DNA of 64,000 nucleotides from M55B144 sp964550615. Its GTDB lineage: Bacteria; Bipolaricaulota; Bipolaricaulia; UBA7950; UBA9294. Positions 40,867-50,551 of this stretch are shown one piece after another; the stretch's first letter is position 1, and each line of letters begins with the position of its first letter. The stretch lies in the NCBI GenBank assembly GCA_964550615.1, contig CAZKAB010000006.1:1-64000 (forward strand), in the 5' to 3' direction. Position numbers and translations under genes: made by a program. The notes under the pieces are model-generated. The model was not told the DNA's origin. It made no database searches and was given only the letters and a program-made list of their open reading frames with translations.

Positions 40867-41988
40867 GTGGCTGTTGCACGGAGATATCTTGTTGTTCTGA
40901 TCCTATTTGCGTCTGTTGGTGTAATGGCGGCGGGAGCGATACCCCTGTGCGATTACCGTTCTCCGAACGCGGATATTTACAACCTGGGGATAAGTTTCGC
41001 ATACCACTACTACAACGACCCATACGGTTTGTCCCAGCGTGACATCGATGAAGGGCAGTTGCTCATCGACTACTCGCGCCGTGTCGACACGCCCGATTTT
41101 GGATTCGATATCTCCGTGAACAACAACATGCAGATCTCTACCGTTGCTCTGTCGTCGTTTCTCATTACTGCCGACGGGAATCTGAAGCGTTACTTCTCTC
41201 CTGATGAGCCATACTTCGGTCTGGCCGGCGTGAGCGGCAAGACCGGCTCGTCTTACGAGACGATCGGGGTGTCTGTGAAGCTGGGGGTTGGATACGGTAG
41301 ATTTACCGACGTATCGCCTCTGTCCAAGGCGATCGAGATCGACAGCTACCTATTCGACCGAGGCACGATCACCGCGCATCTCGAGCGGATCGATCTCGAA
41401 GCGTTGGCGCATGAGATAGACAACATAAAGACCTACGATTCTGTCACATCCCTCCTCGGAGTCTTGCAGGACATCGTCGAAGGTTCCGGGGTTGCAAAGA
41501 CGGGAGGGTTGGATGCGCTTGACACATACGGAATCGCTCAAATCGTGCAGGACGACAGCCATCCCCGGTATTGCGGAGGCAGCGCAAGCGTCGGTCTCGG
41601 CTATGAACTGCTCGATCCAATGAATGAGCAGAACGATCTCCTTGCGACGGCATCATTCGACTATGCGTTCACAACCACACCGAAGATCCAGTTCTTGATC
41701 AACGGCACATTCTCGGGAGCCTACGATTTCATGCGTACGAATCAGATCAATGTCAATGCAAGCTACGACTATCTAGTGACAAGCTTCCTCGATCTGTCGT
41801 TCGTATACGCATTCTCGCGCGAAACCTGGGACGCTGTCCCGACAGACAAACACGAACTCACGATCGACGTAACGTTCACGCCGGTGAAGGGCGCGAACAT
41901 CGTGCTGTCAATGAACTGCGCTCACGAGCCGTACTTCCTGGAGTGGAAGAAGAACATCACGTTTGAGATCGGGATGAAGCTTCTGTAG
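40867..41988 (+). CDS. Exported, probably outer-membrane barrel protein
   Basis: A 373-residue protein with a signal peptide (MAVARRYLVVLILFASVGVMAAG). Beyond it are alternating amphipathic strands, many ending in aromatic residues (NLGISFAYHYYND, FGFDISVNNNMQI, LLATASFDYAFTT, VNASYDYLVTSFLDLSFVYAF), and a final FEIGMKLL. This looks like an OmpA-like or other porin-type barrel, and the repeated strand pattern suggests an outer membrane is present. No named family recognised. The GTG start at 40867 has GAGGTG 8 nt upstream. The 3' end overlaps the convergent NUDIX gene by 32 nt. Confidence 0.7.
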   Translation: MAVARRYLVVLILFASVGVMAAGAIPLCDYRSPNADIYNLGISFAYHYYNDPYGLSQRDIDEGQLLIDYSRRVDTPDFGFDISVNNNMQISTVALSSFLITADGNLKRYFSPDEPYFGLAGVSGKTGSSYETIGVSVKLGVGYGRFTDVSPLSKAIEIDSYLFDRGTITAHLERIDLEALAHEIDNIKTYDSVTSLLGVLQDIVEGSGVAKTGGLDALDTYGIAQIVQDDSHPRYCGGSASVGLGYELLDPMNEQNDLLATASFDYAFTTTPKIQFLINGTFSGAYDFMRTNQINVNASYDYLVTSFLDLSFVYAFSRETWDAVPTDKHELTIDVTFTPVKGANIVLSMNCAHEPYFLEWKKNITFEIGMKLL

Positions 41989-42610
41989 CGACCGCGGCCA
42001 CTACTTGCCGCATCAGGCCGTCCGCTACGAGATCGACCGCCCGCTTCAGCGGGAAGAAGTGGGCCTCTGAGATCTCATCAGGATCGGGATTGACCTGTCC
42101 GGTAACAGACACTCGGTAGAAGAACATGATCCAGTGCAGCAAGCTCGTGTCGCCCAGCTTTGCCTCAACGGTGATGAGCGATTCGACTTGACCTTTGACT
42201 CGCAGTTCCTCACGTATCTCACGCAACAGGCCGCTTTGCGGATCCTCTCCGAAGCGGAGGAACCCGCCTGGGAGAGACCACCTCCCCTTGATCAAACCGC
42301 GGCTGCCTTTCACCAACAGAATCTCTCCCCTCTCGATGACGATCCCCTCCACCACCACACGTGGCATGCTCGCGTGTATTGCCTGTTGCAGCAACGGTGA
42401 CGCGTTGTCACAGGAGGCCAACTCATCCTTTCCCGGCCACTGATGTGGGAACCTCGTGAGGCGCGGGACACAGAATAAGACCGGCTCGTTCGCGGCCAGG
42501 CGGCCGATGTCATCGAACCCAAAAGAAATCTCCTCGCGGTTGGGAAGGTCCAGCGTCCCATCGCGATCGATCACAAACACCCTGCCGTCGCTCTCTAAGT
42601 AGTAGCGCAT
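41957..42610 (-). CDS. NUDIX hydrolase
   Basis: A 217-residue protein. The NUDIX box is complete in GGFLRFGEDPQSGLLREIREEL (Gly-x5-Glu-x7-Arg-Glu-x2-Glu-Glu). About 75 residues precede the domain and include DGRVFVIDRDGTLDLP, unlike minimal MutT proteins, which recalls ADP-ribose or NADH pyrophosphatases, but specificity cannot be read. ATG 42610 follows GAGGAGGA. Divergent from nfnA. Confidence 0.88.
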   Translation of the reverse strand: MRYYLESDGRVFVIDRDGTLDLPNREEISFGFDDIGRLAANEPVLFCVPRLTRFPHQWPGKDELASCDNASPLLQQAIHASMPRVVVEGIVIERGEILLVKGSRGLIKGRWSLPGGFLRFGEDPQSGLLREIREELRVKGQVESLITVEAKLGDTSLLHWIMFFYRVSVTGQVNPDPDEISEAHFFPLKRAVDLVADGLMRQVVAAVATEASSRSQT

Positions 42611-42662
42611 GCGTCCTCCTCCTCTCCGGTATTGTACGCGCATGAGTTCAAGCTTTCCGCCC

Positions 42663-42691
42663 TTGCAGGCTTTCCGCCGGACGGGGATAAT
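42663..42691 (+). promoter_or_regulatory. Promoter of nfnAB
   Basis: TTGCAG (42663-42668), 17-nt spacer, GATAAT (42686-42691), about 42 nt before the GTG at 42740. On the other strand TACAAT (42631-42636) could serve the NUDIX gene, without a good -35. Confidence 0.55.
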
Positions 42692-42739
42692 TCACTGAAT
42701 GACCAAACAGCGATTCTGTCTTGTGAGGAGGCCCATAGC

Positions 42740-43582
42740 GTGTACAAGATTCTAGGCAAGCGGACCCTCGGTCCGCAGATTCGTGAGTATGTGATCGAGG
42801 CACCAGAGGTGGCTCGAGTCGCCAAACCCGGGCAATTCGTTGTTATCCGCCTTCACGAACAAGGGGAGCGTATCCCCCTTACTGTGGTGGATACCGATCG
42901 AGAGAGCGGCGGAGTAACGATTGTTGTGCAGGAGGTAGGCAAGAGCACGCGCGAGATGGGCGATCATTTCGAGTCAGGTGATACGATTCTCGATTTTGCC
43001 GGCCCCCTCGGTGTTGCCTCTGAGATTGAGAATTATGGAACCGTAATCTGCGTTGGCGGCGGTCTGGGGATTGCGCCGCTGTATCCGATCGCGCGCGCGC
43101 TGAAGGAAGCGGGCAACACGGTGATCGGTATTGTCGGTGCCCGGAGCGAAGATCTCTTGTTCTACATCGACCGGATGGATGCGGTCTGCGACGAATTGAT
43201 CGTCATGACCGACGACGGTTCGGCGGGGCGCAAGGGGTTCGTCAGTGAGCCGTTGCGCGAGATCCTGTCGTCGGGACGCAAGATTGGGCGGGTGTGGGCG
43301 ATCGGGCCGGCGATCATGATGAAGGTCAGCGCCCAAGTAACGCGCGAATTTAACATCCCAACAGTCGTAAGCCTCAACTCGGTCATGATCGACGGCACGG
43401 GCATGTGCGGCGGATGTCGTGTGGAGATTGGTGATGAGGCGAAGTTTGCCTGTGTAGATGGGCCGGAATTCGACGGACATCGGGTGAACTTCGACCTCCT
43501 CATGTCCCGCCAGCGATTCTACCACGACGAAGAGGCGTGCGCCCTCGATCGTTATCTGAAGAGCGAAGGTAAGAAGGAATAA
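42740..43582 (+). CDS. nfnA: NfnA-like FAD/NAD and 2Fe-2S subunit of ferredoxin:NADP oxidoreductase
   Basis: 280 residues from GTG 42740, chosen because GAGGAGG lies 8 nt upstream and the product then matches the family length of about 280. FAD domain AKPGQFVVIRLHEQGERIPLTV, NAD domain VICVGGGLGIAPLYPIARAL, and a C-terminal cysteine cluster (GMCGGCRVE, then FACVDGP) for a 2Fe-2S centre. The same architecture occurs in dihydroorotate dehydrogenase electron-transfer subunits; placement next to an NfnB-type gene points to flavin-based electron bifurcation between NADH, NADPH and ferredoxin. Confidence 0.85.
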   Translation: MYKILGKRTLGPQIREYVIEAPEVARVAKPGQFVVIRLHEQGERIPLTVVDTDRESGGVTIVVQEVGKSTREMGDHFESGDTILDFAGPLGVASEIENYGTVICVGGGLGIAPLYPIARALKEAGNTVIGIVGARSEDLLFYIDRMDAVCDELIVMTDDGSAGRKGFVSEPLREILSSGRKIGRVWAIGPAIMMKVSAQVTREFNIPTVVSLNSVMIDGTGMCGGCRVEIGDEAKFACVDGPEFDGHRVNFDLLMSRQRFYHDEEACALDRYLKSEGKKE

Positions 43583-43593
43583 GGAGCTTTTGC

Positions 43594-44991
43594 ATGAGCC
43601 TACAGAAGCAAACGCCGATGAGACAGCAGCCTCCGCAGGCCCGCATCCACAACTTCGATGAGGTGCCGCTCGGCTACAGCGAGAACGAGGCAATCGTCGA
43701 AGCAGAACGGTGCCTCCAGTGCCCAACCGCACCGTGCGTGGAAGGATGCCCGGTGAACGTGGACATTCCACGGTTTATCGAACACGTCAAGAACAGTCGT
43801 TTCGCCGAGGCAATCGCGGCGATAAAGGACACCAACAGCCTTCCGGCTGTCTGCGGTCGTGTATGCCCGCAGGAGACCCAGTGTCAGGGCGTGTGCACGC
43901 TCGGTCGACGATTCGATCCGGTAGCGATAGGAAAACTTGAGAGATTCTGCGCCGATTGGGAATCGGAACATACCGCCCCCAAAGCAAGCGTTCCCGAGAA
44001 GAACGGTCAGCGTGTAGCCGTGATCGGCGCCGGTCCTGCCGGATTGACTGCTGCCGGCGATCTGCGCAAGCGCGGCTATGATGTAGTCGTGTTCGAGCTG
44101 TTGCACGTTGCCGGAGGCGTCCTCATGTACGGGATCCCCGAGTTTCGTCTCCCAAAACAGATCGTGCAACGTGAGATATCGGCGTTGAAGGAGATGGGTG
44201 TAGAGATCCACGTAAACAAGGTAGTGGGCCAGATCTATTCGGTCGACGATCTATTGGGGAGCGGTTATGACGCTGTGTTCATCGGAACCGGCGCCGGTCT
44301 CCCGCGCTTCCTTGGAGTGCCGGGAGAGAACCTGAACGGAGTCTACTCGGCGAACGAGTTTCTCACCCGCACCAACCTGATGCGCGCGTTCCGCTTCCCT
44401 GAGTACGATACCCCAATCAGGATCGGCAAGCGAGTCATCACAGTCGGCGGAGGGAATGTGGCGATGGATTCGGCGCGCACCGCTCTGCGGCTGGGGGCGG
44501 AAGAATCGATCATTGTCTATCGCCGAAGCGCCGAGGAACTGCCGGCACGCGAGGAAGAAGTCGAACATGCAAGGGAAGAGGGAATCGACTTCCAGCTTCT
44601 CACGAACCCGCTCCGATTCTTGGAGAAAGACGGCGCTGTTGCGGGGGCTGAATGCATCCGTATGGAACTTGGCGAGCCGGACGAATCCGGAAGGCGACGA
44701 CCGGTTCCGATTGAAGGGTCTGAATTCGTCATCGATGTTGACACGGTTGTGATCGCGATCGGAAATGGACCCCATCCACTTGTGCCCAGGACAACGAAAG
44801 GACTCGATCTCAATCGTCGCGGGAACATCGTAGCTGATTCCGAGACCGGGAGTACGAGCAAAGAGGGCGTGTTTGCGGGTGGCGACATTGTTACCGGGGC
44901 GGCGACTGTCATTGAGGCGATGGGAGCGGGAAAGCGTGCCGCCGCAGCGATCGACCGGTACCTGCAGAGCAAGGAGAAACGGACGGAATGA
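43594..44991 (+). CDS. nfnB: NfnB-like NADP/FAD 4Fe-4S subunit (glutamate synthase small-subunit type)
   Basis: A 465-residue flavoprotein. N-terminal Fe-S domain with CLQCPTAPCVEGCPVNVDIP and CGRVCPQETQCQGVC; FAD site VAVIGAGPAGLTAAGDL; NADP site VITVGGGNVAMDSARTAL; C-terminal GVFAGGDIVTGAATVIEAMG. Length and pairing with nfnA match NfnB of bifurcating transhydrogenases in anaerobes. Homotetrameric NADPH-glutamate synthase is a related alternative, but no glutamate synthase large subunit is here. Overlaps the racemase start. Confidence 0.88.
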   Translation: MSLQKQTPMRQQPPQARIHNFDEVPLGYSENEAIVEAERCLQCPTAPCVEGCPVNVDIPRFIEHVKNSRFAEAIAAIKDTNSLPAVCGRVCPQETQCQGVCTLGRRFDPVAIGKLERFCADWESEHTAPKASVPEKNGQRVAVIGAGPAGLTAAGDLRKRGYDVVVFELLHVAGGVLMYGIPEFRLPKQIVQREISALKEMGVEIHVNKVVGQIYSVDDLLGSGYDAVFIGTGAGLPRFLGVPGENLNGVYSANEFLTRTNLMRAFRFPEYDTPIRIGKRVITVGGGNVAMDSARTALRLGAEESIIVYRRSAEELPAREEEVEHAREEGIDFQLLTNPLRFLEKDGAVAGAECIRMELGEPDESGRRRPVPIEGSEFVIDVDTVVIAIGNGPHPLVPRTTKGLDLNRRGNIVADSETGSTSKEGVFAGGDIVTGAATVIEAMGAGKRAAAAIDRYLQSKEKRTE

Positions 44992-45680
44992 ACGAGCCAG
45001 TTGTGGGGATCCTTGGCGGGATGGGGCCGGAGGCGACGATAGATCTGTTTCGTCGTATCGTCGCGACCACGCCGGCGATGAAGGACCAGGACCACATCCA
45101 TATTATCGTCGAGAACAACCCAAAGATTCCCGATCGCACGGCCGCGATTCTCGCCGGTGGGGAGAGTCCGCTTCCGTTGTTGATTGACGGGGCAAGGCGT
45201 CTGGAACAAGCCGGAGCGGGATGTATCATCATTCCGTGTAATACCGCCCACTACTGGCTCGAAGCTTTGCGTCGTGCGGTTTCGATCCCAATTCTGGACA
45301 TGATCGGGGAGACTGTCACCCGGATTACAGAAGATCTCCCAAGATCGACTACGGTCGGCCTCCTTGCTACGACGGGAACGATCAAAACTAAGCTCTACCA
45401 AACTGCACTTCGTGGGCACGGGATAGAGACACTTGTGCCGGATGAAGCGGGTGAAACCGCAATCATGGAAGCGATCTACCTCATCAAGGCAGGTAGGCAT
45501 GCCGTTGACAACACAGTCATTGCCGTTGCTAGCCAGCTTCGGGCGCGCGGAGCGGAGGGAATCATTGCAGGATGCACGGAGCTTTCGCTCGTGATCGACG
45601 GCGCAAGTGCAGCATGTCCGGTCTTCGATCCGCTCTCGATAATCGCCGAGCGTGCGGTGGCATGGGCGGGCGAGAGGTAA
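44988..45680 (+). CDS. Aspartate/glutamate racemase family protein
   Basis: A 230-residue racemase: VGILGGMGPEATIDLFRRIV, first catalytic Cys in IIPCNTAHYWLEAL, second in GIIAGCTELSLV. Both cysteines are kept. Members make D-Asp or D-Glu from the L forms, for cell wall or for use of D-amino acids. ATG overlaps the nfnB stop. Next to a P1-family peptidase and near peptide transport genes, so breakdown of D-Asp or isoAsp peptides is a possible role. Confidence 0.9.
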   Translation: MNEPVVGILGGMGPEATIDLFRRIVATTPAMKDQDHIHIIVENNPKIPDRTAAILAGGESPLPLLIDGARRLEQAGAGCIIIPCNTAHYWLEALRRAVSIPILDMIGETVTRITEDLPRSTTVGLLATTGTIKTKLYQTALRGHGIETLVPDEAGETAIMEAIYLIKAGRHAVDNTVIAVASQLRARGAEGIIAGCTELSLVIDGASAACPVFDPLSIIAERAVAWAGER

Positions 45681-45699
45681 GAACAGAGGGGCCAAGGCG

Positions 45700-46779
45700 A
45701 TGTCTTACGTTCTGCGAGAATGCGGCATCACGATTGGGCGGCTGACGCCCGGAGAGACGAACAGTCTCACCGATGTCCCAGGCGTACTCGTCGGACATGC
45801 GACCGTGGTTGCCGGTGAATCGGTCCGCACCGGCGTCACGGCGATCCGCCCTCATCCAGGCAACCTTCACCAGGAGAAGGTGAAGGCCGCGGCGGTGACG
45901 TTGAACGGCTTCGGTAAGCCGGTGGGGTTGCCTCAGATCAATGAACTCGGCACGATCGAGGTTCCGATTGTTATCACCAACACACTAAGCGTAGGAACGG
46001 CGGCCGACGCCCTCGTATCATGGTCTCTCGCGCAAGATGAAACACACGATCAACCGATAACGTCGCTCAACCCAGTGGTGGCTGAGTGCAACGACTTGTA
46101 TCTGAACGACATTCGGTCCCGGGTAGTCGGCGCTGCCGACATCCTTCACGCGATTGAGACAGCCACATCCGATCCGGTGGCCGAGGGCTGCTGCGGCGCC
46201 GGGACCGGGATGTCGGCGTTCGAGTTCAAGAGCGGGATCGGGAGCGCTTCACGCCTCGTTGAGCTCGACGAAGAATCCTACACCGTTGGCGTTCTTTCTG
46301 TTCCCAACTTCGGTTACCGCGAGGAACTGATCCTCGACGGCGTTCGCATCGGCGAGAGGCTGCGCGAGTACGAGCGCGGACCTCGTGAGGAAGAAGCGGG
46401 ATCGATCGTCATCATTCTTGCCACCGATCTTCCGCTTTCTCATCGCCAGCTCACGCGGATAGCTAAGCGAGCGTGGCTGGGTATCGCCCGCACAGGCGGT
46501 ACGTGTCACCACGGAAGCGGAGAGTTCGTCATCGCGTTCAGCACGGCGAATCGCGGCCCATCAGATCGACACCGAACGTTCGTGGACGAGCGCCGCCTGA
46601 TCGACTCGCACGGCGCTATTGACAATGTCTTTCAGGCCGTGATTGAGTCGGTGGAGGAATCGATACACTGCGCCTTGTTCTCAGCGCGAACCACCATAGG
46701 AAGGGATGGTCATCGCCGCGCGGCCCTGCCGATCGCTAAGATTCTTCCTCTCTTCAGTGCCGATAAGTCTTTCAGCTAG
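45700..46779 (+). CDS. P1 (S58/DmpA) family self-cleaving peptidase
   Basis: 359 residues from ATG 45700. The DmpA pattern is visible: NSLTDVPGVLVGHATV at the start, TGVTAIRP, an NTLSVGTAADAL strand, GIGSASRLVE, TVGVLSVPNFGYREEL, and the Ser-bearing GTCHHGSGEFVIAF of the beta subunit. Family members are Ntn-type aminopeptidases that cut themselves to two chains; DmpA releases D-Ala, and relatives act on beta-peptides. Follows the racemase by 19 nt and overlaps the 3' end of the aldehyde oxidoreductase gene by 8 nt. Confidence 0.87.
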   Translation: MSYVLRECGITIGRLTPGETNSLTDVPGVLVGHATVVAGESVRTGVTAIRPHPGNLHQEKVKAAAVTLNGFGKPVGLPQINELGTIEVPIVITNTLSVGTAADALVSWSLAQDETHDQPITSLNPVVAECNDLYLNDIRSRVVGAADILHAIETATSDPVAEGCCGAGTGMSAFEFKSGIGSASRLVELDEESYTVGVLSVPNFGYREELILDGVRIGERLREYERGPREEEAGSIVIILATDLPLSHRQLTRIAKRAWLGIARTGGTCHHGSGEFVIAFSTANRGPSDRHRTFVDERRLIDSHGAIDNVFQAVIESVEESIHCALFSARTTIGRDGHRRAALPIAKILPLFSADKSFS

Positions 46780-48580
46780 GATCTACCAGATGTGGTCTGT
46801 CGCTGCGCATACTGCGATACGCGGCAATCGCCCGTTGGAGCTCTCTGTCGGTGATTTGGTTGCCAGCGCATGGCCCTGTCGGGAGCGGCGTCTTGAAGCG
46901 CGGTGGAAGGTCATCTTTCTTCGTTCCGACCAGCCGTTTGCGAAGTGCTTCCAGTAACCGGTAGTTCCTGTCGCCAATCTCCAGCATCTCGCGAGTATCG
47001 ATGGCCTCTCCGGTTAGCGCCTCTAGAATCTGCAGAATCCGATCGTACGGGTAGTACGGGCCTGCGGCCTTGTTCACGGACACGAACGCACACATCACAA
47101 GAGAGTTCGTGAACGACATGAGATTCTCATAGGTAACGCACAGCTCCGGCTTATTACTCCATCCCCGCCAGTCGAACACGCCCCGTATACCCAATTGTGG
47201 CGAGGGATCGATGATGTCGATCAGCATCTCATCGTCAAAACCTTCCATATGCGTTGCGCCACGGGGACTTGTTGCATAGCTGATTCCCATTCCCTTCTTG
47301 GCGCGCACGTCGTGCAACGGAACCGCCTGACCTTTGATGCCAAGAACAAACTCATCGCCCCATTCCTCCTTGATTGCCTCCATTCCTCGGGCGAGAAGGG
47401 CTCCTAGACCATCGCGGCGCGCGATCAGATCGATCATGGCGACAAGCGCGCGCCCGTCGCCCCAGGTAATCCCGTCATCCTTGACGTACCCTTTTTCCGT
47501 GGCCTCCATGGCTGCAGCGATGGAGACTCCAGTGGTTATGGTATCCAGCCCATAGGCGTTGCATCTCTGACTAGCTAAGGCTATCGCAGAAAGGTCATCG
47601 ACCATGCACAGCGAGCCGAGTGCAGCCACGGTCTCGTACTCCATTCCGCCGTACTCCGCGACTACGTCTTCTTCGTTGAAGCTGGTTCGAACCCGTCGCT
47701 TGCAGGCGACGGGACAACCGACGCATGACGCGCGCCCCACCAAGATGTCGCTGGCGATGGCTTCACCACTGATTCGATCCGCCCCCGCGAACGTACCGCA
47801 CTGGAAGTTCTTGGTGGGGAGGATTCCAAGGTCATTCAACTCCATGACACACTTGGCCGTCCCGAGACGCCTGCGTTTCCGTGTTGCCGGATCTTCCATC
47901 AGCCAAGTCGCGTACTCTTGCCTAAGCCTTGAGAACAGCTCCGGGTCGGATATCGGCTTTTCGACACCACCTGCAACAACAACGGCCTTGAGCTTCTTCG
48001 ATCCCATTACGCTTCCGAAGCCGGGCCTTCCCGCGGCGCGGCTGACATCGGTCATTACAGTCGCGAAAGGAATACGCCGCTCGCCTCCCACACCGATAGT
48101 GGCGACCCGCACGCCGGGATGCCTGTCCTTAAGGAGCCGATCGACCGCAAGCACATCTTTGCCCCATATGTCCGTTGCTTCGCGTATTTCGACCGTTCCC
48201 GAGTTCACGAAGATGTAGACGGGTCTCTCTGCTCTCCCACGAATGACGAGGCCGTCAAATCCGGATCTTCCGAGCTCGTGTGGGAAGAACCCGCCGGCGA
48301 ATGAATCGCTCACCGAGCTGGTCGCCGGCGAAGTGGAGAGAATTGCGACACGACTTCCTCCCGCGACACCGGTTCCCTGGAACGGGCCGGTGGCGAATAC
48401 GAGGATATTCTCAGGTCCGAGAGGATCTACTTTATGCGGCAGTTCCTCTGAGAGAATCATCGCCCCAATCCCTCGACCTCCCAGAAAGCGGCGCCTCCAG
48501 TCCACGGGGATGTCGTATGTGCACAGCTCGTTGGATGAAAGATCGATATCCGCATAGCGGCCGAAGCTCCCGTATGTCAT
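46772..48580 (-). CDS. aor: Aldehyde:ferredoxin oxidoreductase (tungsten/molybdenum family)
   Basis: A 602-residue enzyme. N-terminal FLGGRGIGAMILSEEL; FATGPFQGTGVAGGSRVAI and a FAGGFFPHELGRSGFDGLVI stretch; 4Fe-4S ligands in SCVGCPVACKR with the fourth likely in SLVMCAF; pterin-site GFGSVMGSKKLKAVVV. Oxidises aldehydes to acids with reduction of ferredoxin, for instance aldehydes from amino-acid fermentation. It is the last gene after dppC (33-nt gap), so it is probably under the same control as the dipeptide transporter. Tungstate uptake and cofactor genes are not in the window. Confidence 0.92.
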   Translation of the reverse strand: MTYGSFGRYADIDLSSNELCTYDIPVDWRRRFLGGRGIGAMILSEELPHKVDPLGPENILVFATGPFQGTGVAGGSRVAILSTSPATSSVSDSFAGGFFPHELGRSGFDGLVIRGRAERPVYIFVNSGTVEIREATDIWGKDVLAVDRLLKDRHPGVRVATIGVGGERRIPFATVMTDVSRAAGRPGFGSVMGSKKLKAVVVAGGVEKPISDPELFSRLRQEYATWLMEDPATRKRRRLGTAKCVMELNDLGILPTKNFQCGTFAGADRISGEAIASDILVGRASCVGCPVACKRRVRTSFNEEDVVAEYGGMEYETVAALGSLCMVDDLSAIALASQRCNAYGLDTITTGVSIAAAMEATEKGYVKDDGITWGDGRALVAMIDLIARRDGLGALLARGMEAIKEEWGDEFVLGIKGQAVPLHDVRAKKGMGISYATSPRGATHMEGFDDEMLIDIIDPSPQLGIRGVFDWRGWSNKPELCVTYENLMSFTNSLVMCAFVSVNKAAGPYYPYDRILQILEALTGEAIDTREMLEIGDRNYRLLEALRKRLVGTKKDDLPPRFKTPLPTGPCAGNQITDRELQRAIAAYRSMRSDRPHLVDPS

Positions 48581-48613
48581 TGCACTCTCCCTCTTCCAGT
48601 AGTGAGCAGCAAC

Positions 48614-49450
48614 CTAGTGTCGATGAAGTGTAGGATCAAGCGAATCGCGGAGGGAATCGCCGAGGAGATTGAAGCCGAGGACAGTGACTGCAATAGCAAG
48701 TCCGGGAAACGTGGCAATCCACGGCGCGGAGAGCATGAAGTCTCTACCTCCACTCAGCATCGCGCCCCACTCCGGGGTGGGTGGTTGCGCACCCAAACCG
48801 AGGAATCCCAACCCTGCGGCCTCTATGATTGCCGCGCCGGCGGTTAACGTTGCTTGCACAATGATCGGGGCCATCGCATTTAGCAGGATGTGCTGCAACA
48901 TGATCCGCGTATCGCTGGCCCCCATGGCGCGTGCCGCCGATACGTAGTCGTTCTCCTTGATGGAGAGCACGGAACTGCGAAGGATTCTGGCATACTGGGG
49001 CGCGTACACGATGCCGATGGCAATCATGGCATTGATCAACCCCGGTCCCAGAATAGCGATGGTCAGCATTGCAAGGAGCAGGTACGGAAACGCCATCATG
49101 ACGTCAACACCGCGCATGATCGCGAAATCCCACCATCCGCCGTAGAATGCCGCAAGAAGTCCCAATAGGCAACCGATTCCCAATGCAACCCCATCGGCAA
49201 GGAGTCCGCTCAACAACGCATACCGTGTTCCGTATACGATGCGGCTAAAGATGTCGCGTCCGTATCTATCGGTTCCCATGAAATGGCTCGCAGAAGGAGA
49301 CAGGAGCTGTTGGGTGAAGCTCTGTTCGGTGGGATTGTAAGGAGCAACAAAGCTGGCGGACGCAGCAAGTATTAGGATTACCGCGATGATGGCGAAACCG
49401 GCGATGCCGGCCTTGCTGCGCAAAAACTGTTTAATGGTGATAGCAAGCAC
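48614..49450 (-). CDS. dppC: Dipeptide/oligopeptide ABC transporter permease (DppC type)
   Basis: A 278-residue permease with about 6 membrane segments and the EAA loop (YVSAARAMGASDTRIMLQHIL). N-terminal region TEQSFTQQLLSPSASHFMGTDRYGRD is diagnostic of DppC. GTG start 49450 has GGAGG 7 nt upstream. Lies between dppB and the aldehyde oxidoreductase. No ATPase gene (dppD/dppF) occurs in this operon. Confidence 0.9.
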   Translation of the reverse strand: MLAITIKQFLRSKAGIAGFAIIAVILILAASASFVAPYNPTEQSFTQQLLSPSASHFMGTDRYGRDIFSRIVYGTRYALLSGLLADGVALGIGCLLGLLAAFYGGWWDFAIMRGVDVMMAFPYLLLAMLTIAILGPGLINAMIAIGIVYAPQYARILRSSVLSIKENDYVSAARAMGASDTRIMLQHILLNAMAPIIVQATLTAGAAIIEAAGLGFLGLGAQPPTPEWGAMLSGGRDFMLSAPWIATFPGLAIAVTVLGFNLLGDSLRDSLDPTLHRH

Positions 49451-49465
49451 GTTCTTGCCTCCGGG

Positions 49466-50467
49466 TCAGTAACGGATTCGTGGATCGATGTACGCGTAAG
49501 AAACGTCCACCATCAGGTTCACAATCACCACCGCCAGGGCGGTGAACAAAACCAACGCCTCCACAACGGGGTAGTCGCGAAACAGGATGGACGTAACTGC
49601 GAGCCTGCCGATTCCGGGCATGGCAAATACCGTTTCGGTTAGAATGGCGCCGCACAACAGATTCCCGAATTGGAGCCCCACTACCGTGATTACCGGCAGT
49701 AGTGCATTCCTCAGCGCGTGTTTGTTGATCACCTTGAGCTCCCTCACCCCTTTAGCGCGTGCGGTGTTCACGTAGTCCTTCTGAAGCACCTCAAGAAGAG
49801 ACGAACGCATCATCCGCGCAATGATTGCCATCGGAAGAGCTCCCAATGCGATTCCGGGCAAGATGAGGTGCCGGAGCACGTCAGAGAAGGCGCGCCAATT
49901 GCCGGTAATGGCGGCATCAATAAGTTGGAATCCGGTTATCTGATGAAGAGAGATGCTATTGGAGATGATGCCTGTGAACGGAAACCAGCGTAGCCTCAGA
50001 CTAAAGAGCATCATCAGCAGGACTGCCGTCCAAAATACCGGCATCGATATCCCTAGGACAGCGCCACCCATCAGCAGGTTGTCAAAGATTGAGTACTGGC
50101 GCACGGCGGCGAATATCCCGGCAGGAATGGCAATGACCAGCGAGAAGAAGATTGCCACGAGAGAAAGCTGGATCGTAACCGGAAAAGCGCGCATGACAGC
50201 ACTTGTAGCCGGTTCCATCGTCTGGTAAGAGACGCCGAAATTGCCGGTAAGCGCTCGCTCCAGGAAGATTCCGTATTGAACGTACAGAGGCTTGTCAAGG
50301 CCAAGCTCATGTCGGAGCTTGACGACCTCTTCTTGTCCTCCCTTTTCGCCGATCAGCGTTTGTGCCACATCGCCGGGGACGAAGTGCATCGCCAAGAAGA
50401 CGAGCAGGGTGATCCCGAACAAGACGGGTATCAAAGCAACAACACGCTTGATGATATACTCGAGCAT
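49466..50467 (-). CDS. dppB: Dipeptide/oligopeptide ABC transporter permease (DppB type)
   Basis: A 333-residue permease with about 6 membrane segments: EYIIKRVVALIPVLFGITLL at the start, FVPGDVAQTLIGEKGG, EAA loop YVNTARAKGVRELKVINKHA, and TETVFAMPGIGRLAV. ATG 50467 (AGGAG at 8 nt) is preferred over a GTG two codons upstream. Second gene after the binding protein. Confidence 0.92.
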   Translation of the reverse strand: MLEYIIKRVVALIPVLFGITLLVFLAMHFVPGDVAQTLIGEKGGQEEVVKLRHELGLDKPLYVQYGIFLERALTGNFGVSYQTMEPATSAVMRAFPVTIQLSLVAIFFSLVIAIPAGIFAAVRQYSIFDNLLMGGAVLGISMPVFWTAVLLMMLFSLRLRWFPFTGIISNSISLHQITGFQLIDAAITGNWRAFSDVLRHLILPGIALGALPMAIIARMMRSSLLEVLQKDYVNTARAKGVRELKVINKHALRNALLPVITVVGLQFGNLLCGAILTETVFAMPGIGRLAVTSILFRDYPVVEALVLFTALAVVIVNLMVDVSYAYIDPRIRY

Positions 50468-50551
50468 TACCACAGCTCCTGATCGGAGAGCCGGGGACGG
50501 GCGACTGGTCTCCCAACGCCCGCCCCGTTACAGGAAAGAAGATCGCTGGCT

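Noticed and set aside
42974..43771. Antisense open frame (265 codons) opposite nfnA
   Set aside because: No family features or ribosome site; shadow of nfnA.
44517..45695. Long antisense open frame (392 codons) opposite nfnB and the racemase
   Set aside because: Low-complexity, Arg/Ser-rich translation typical of the opposite strand of coding DNA, with no ribosome site; the plus-strand genes are certain.
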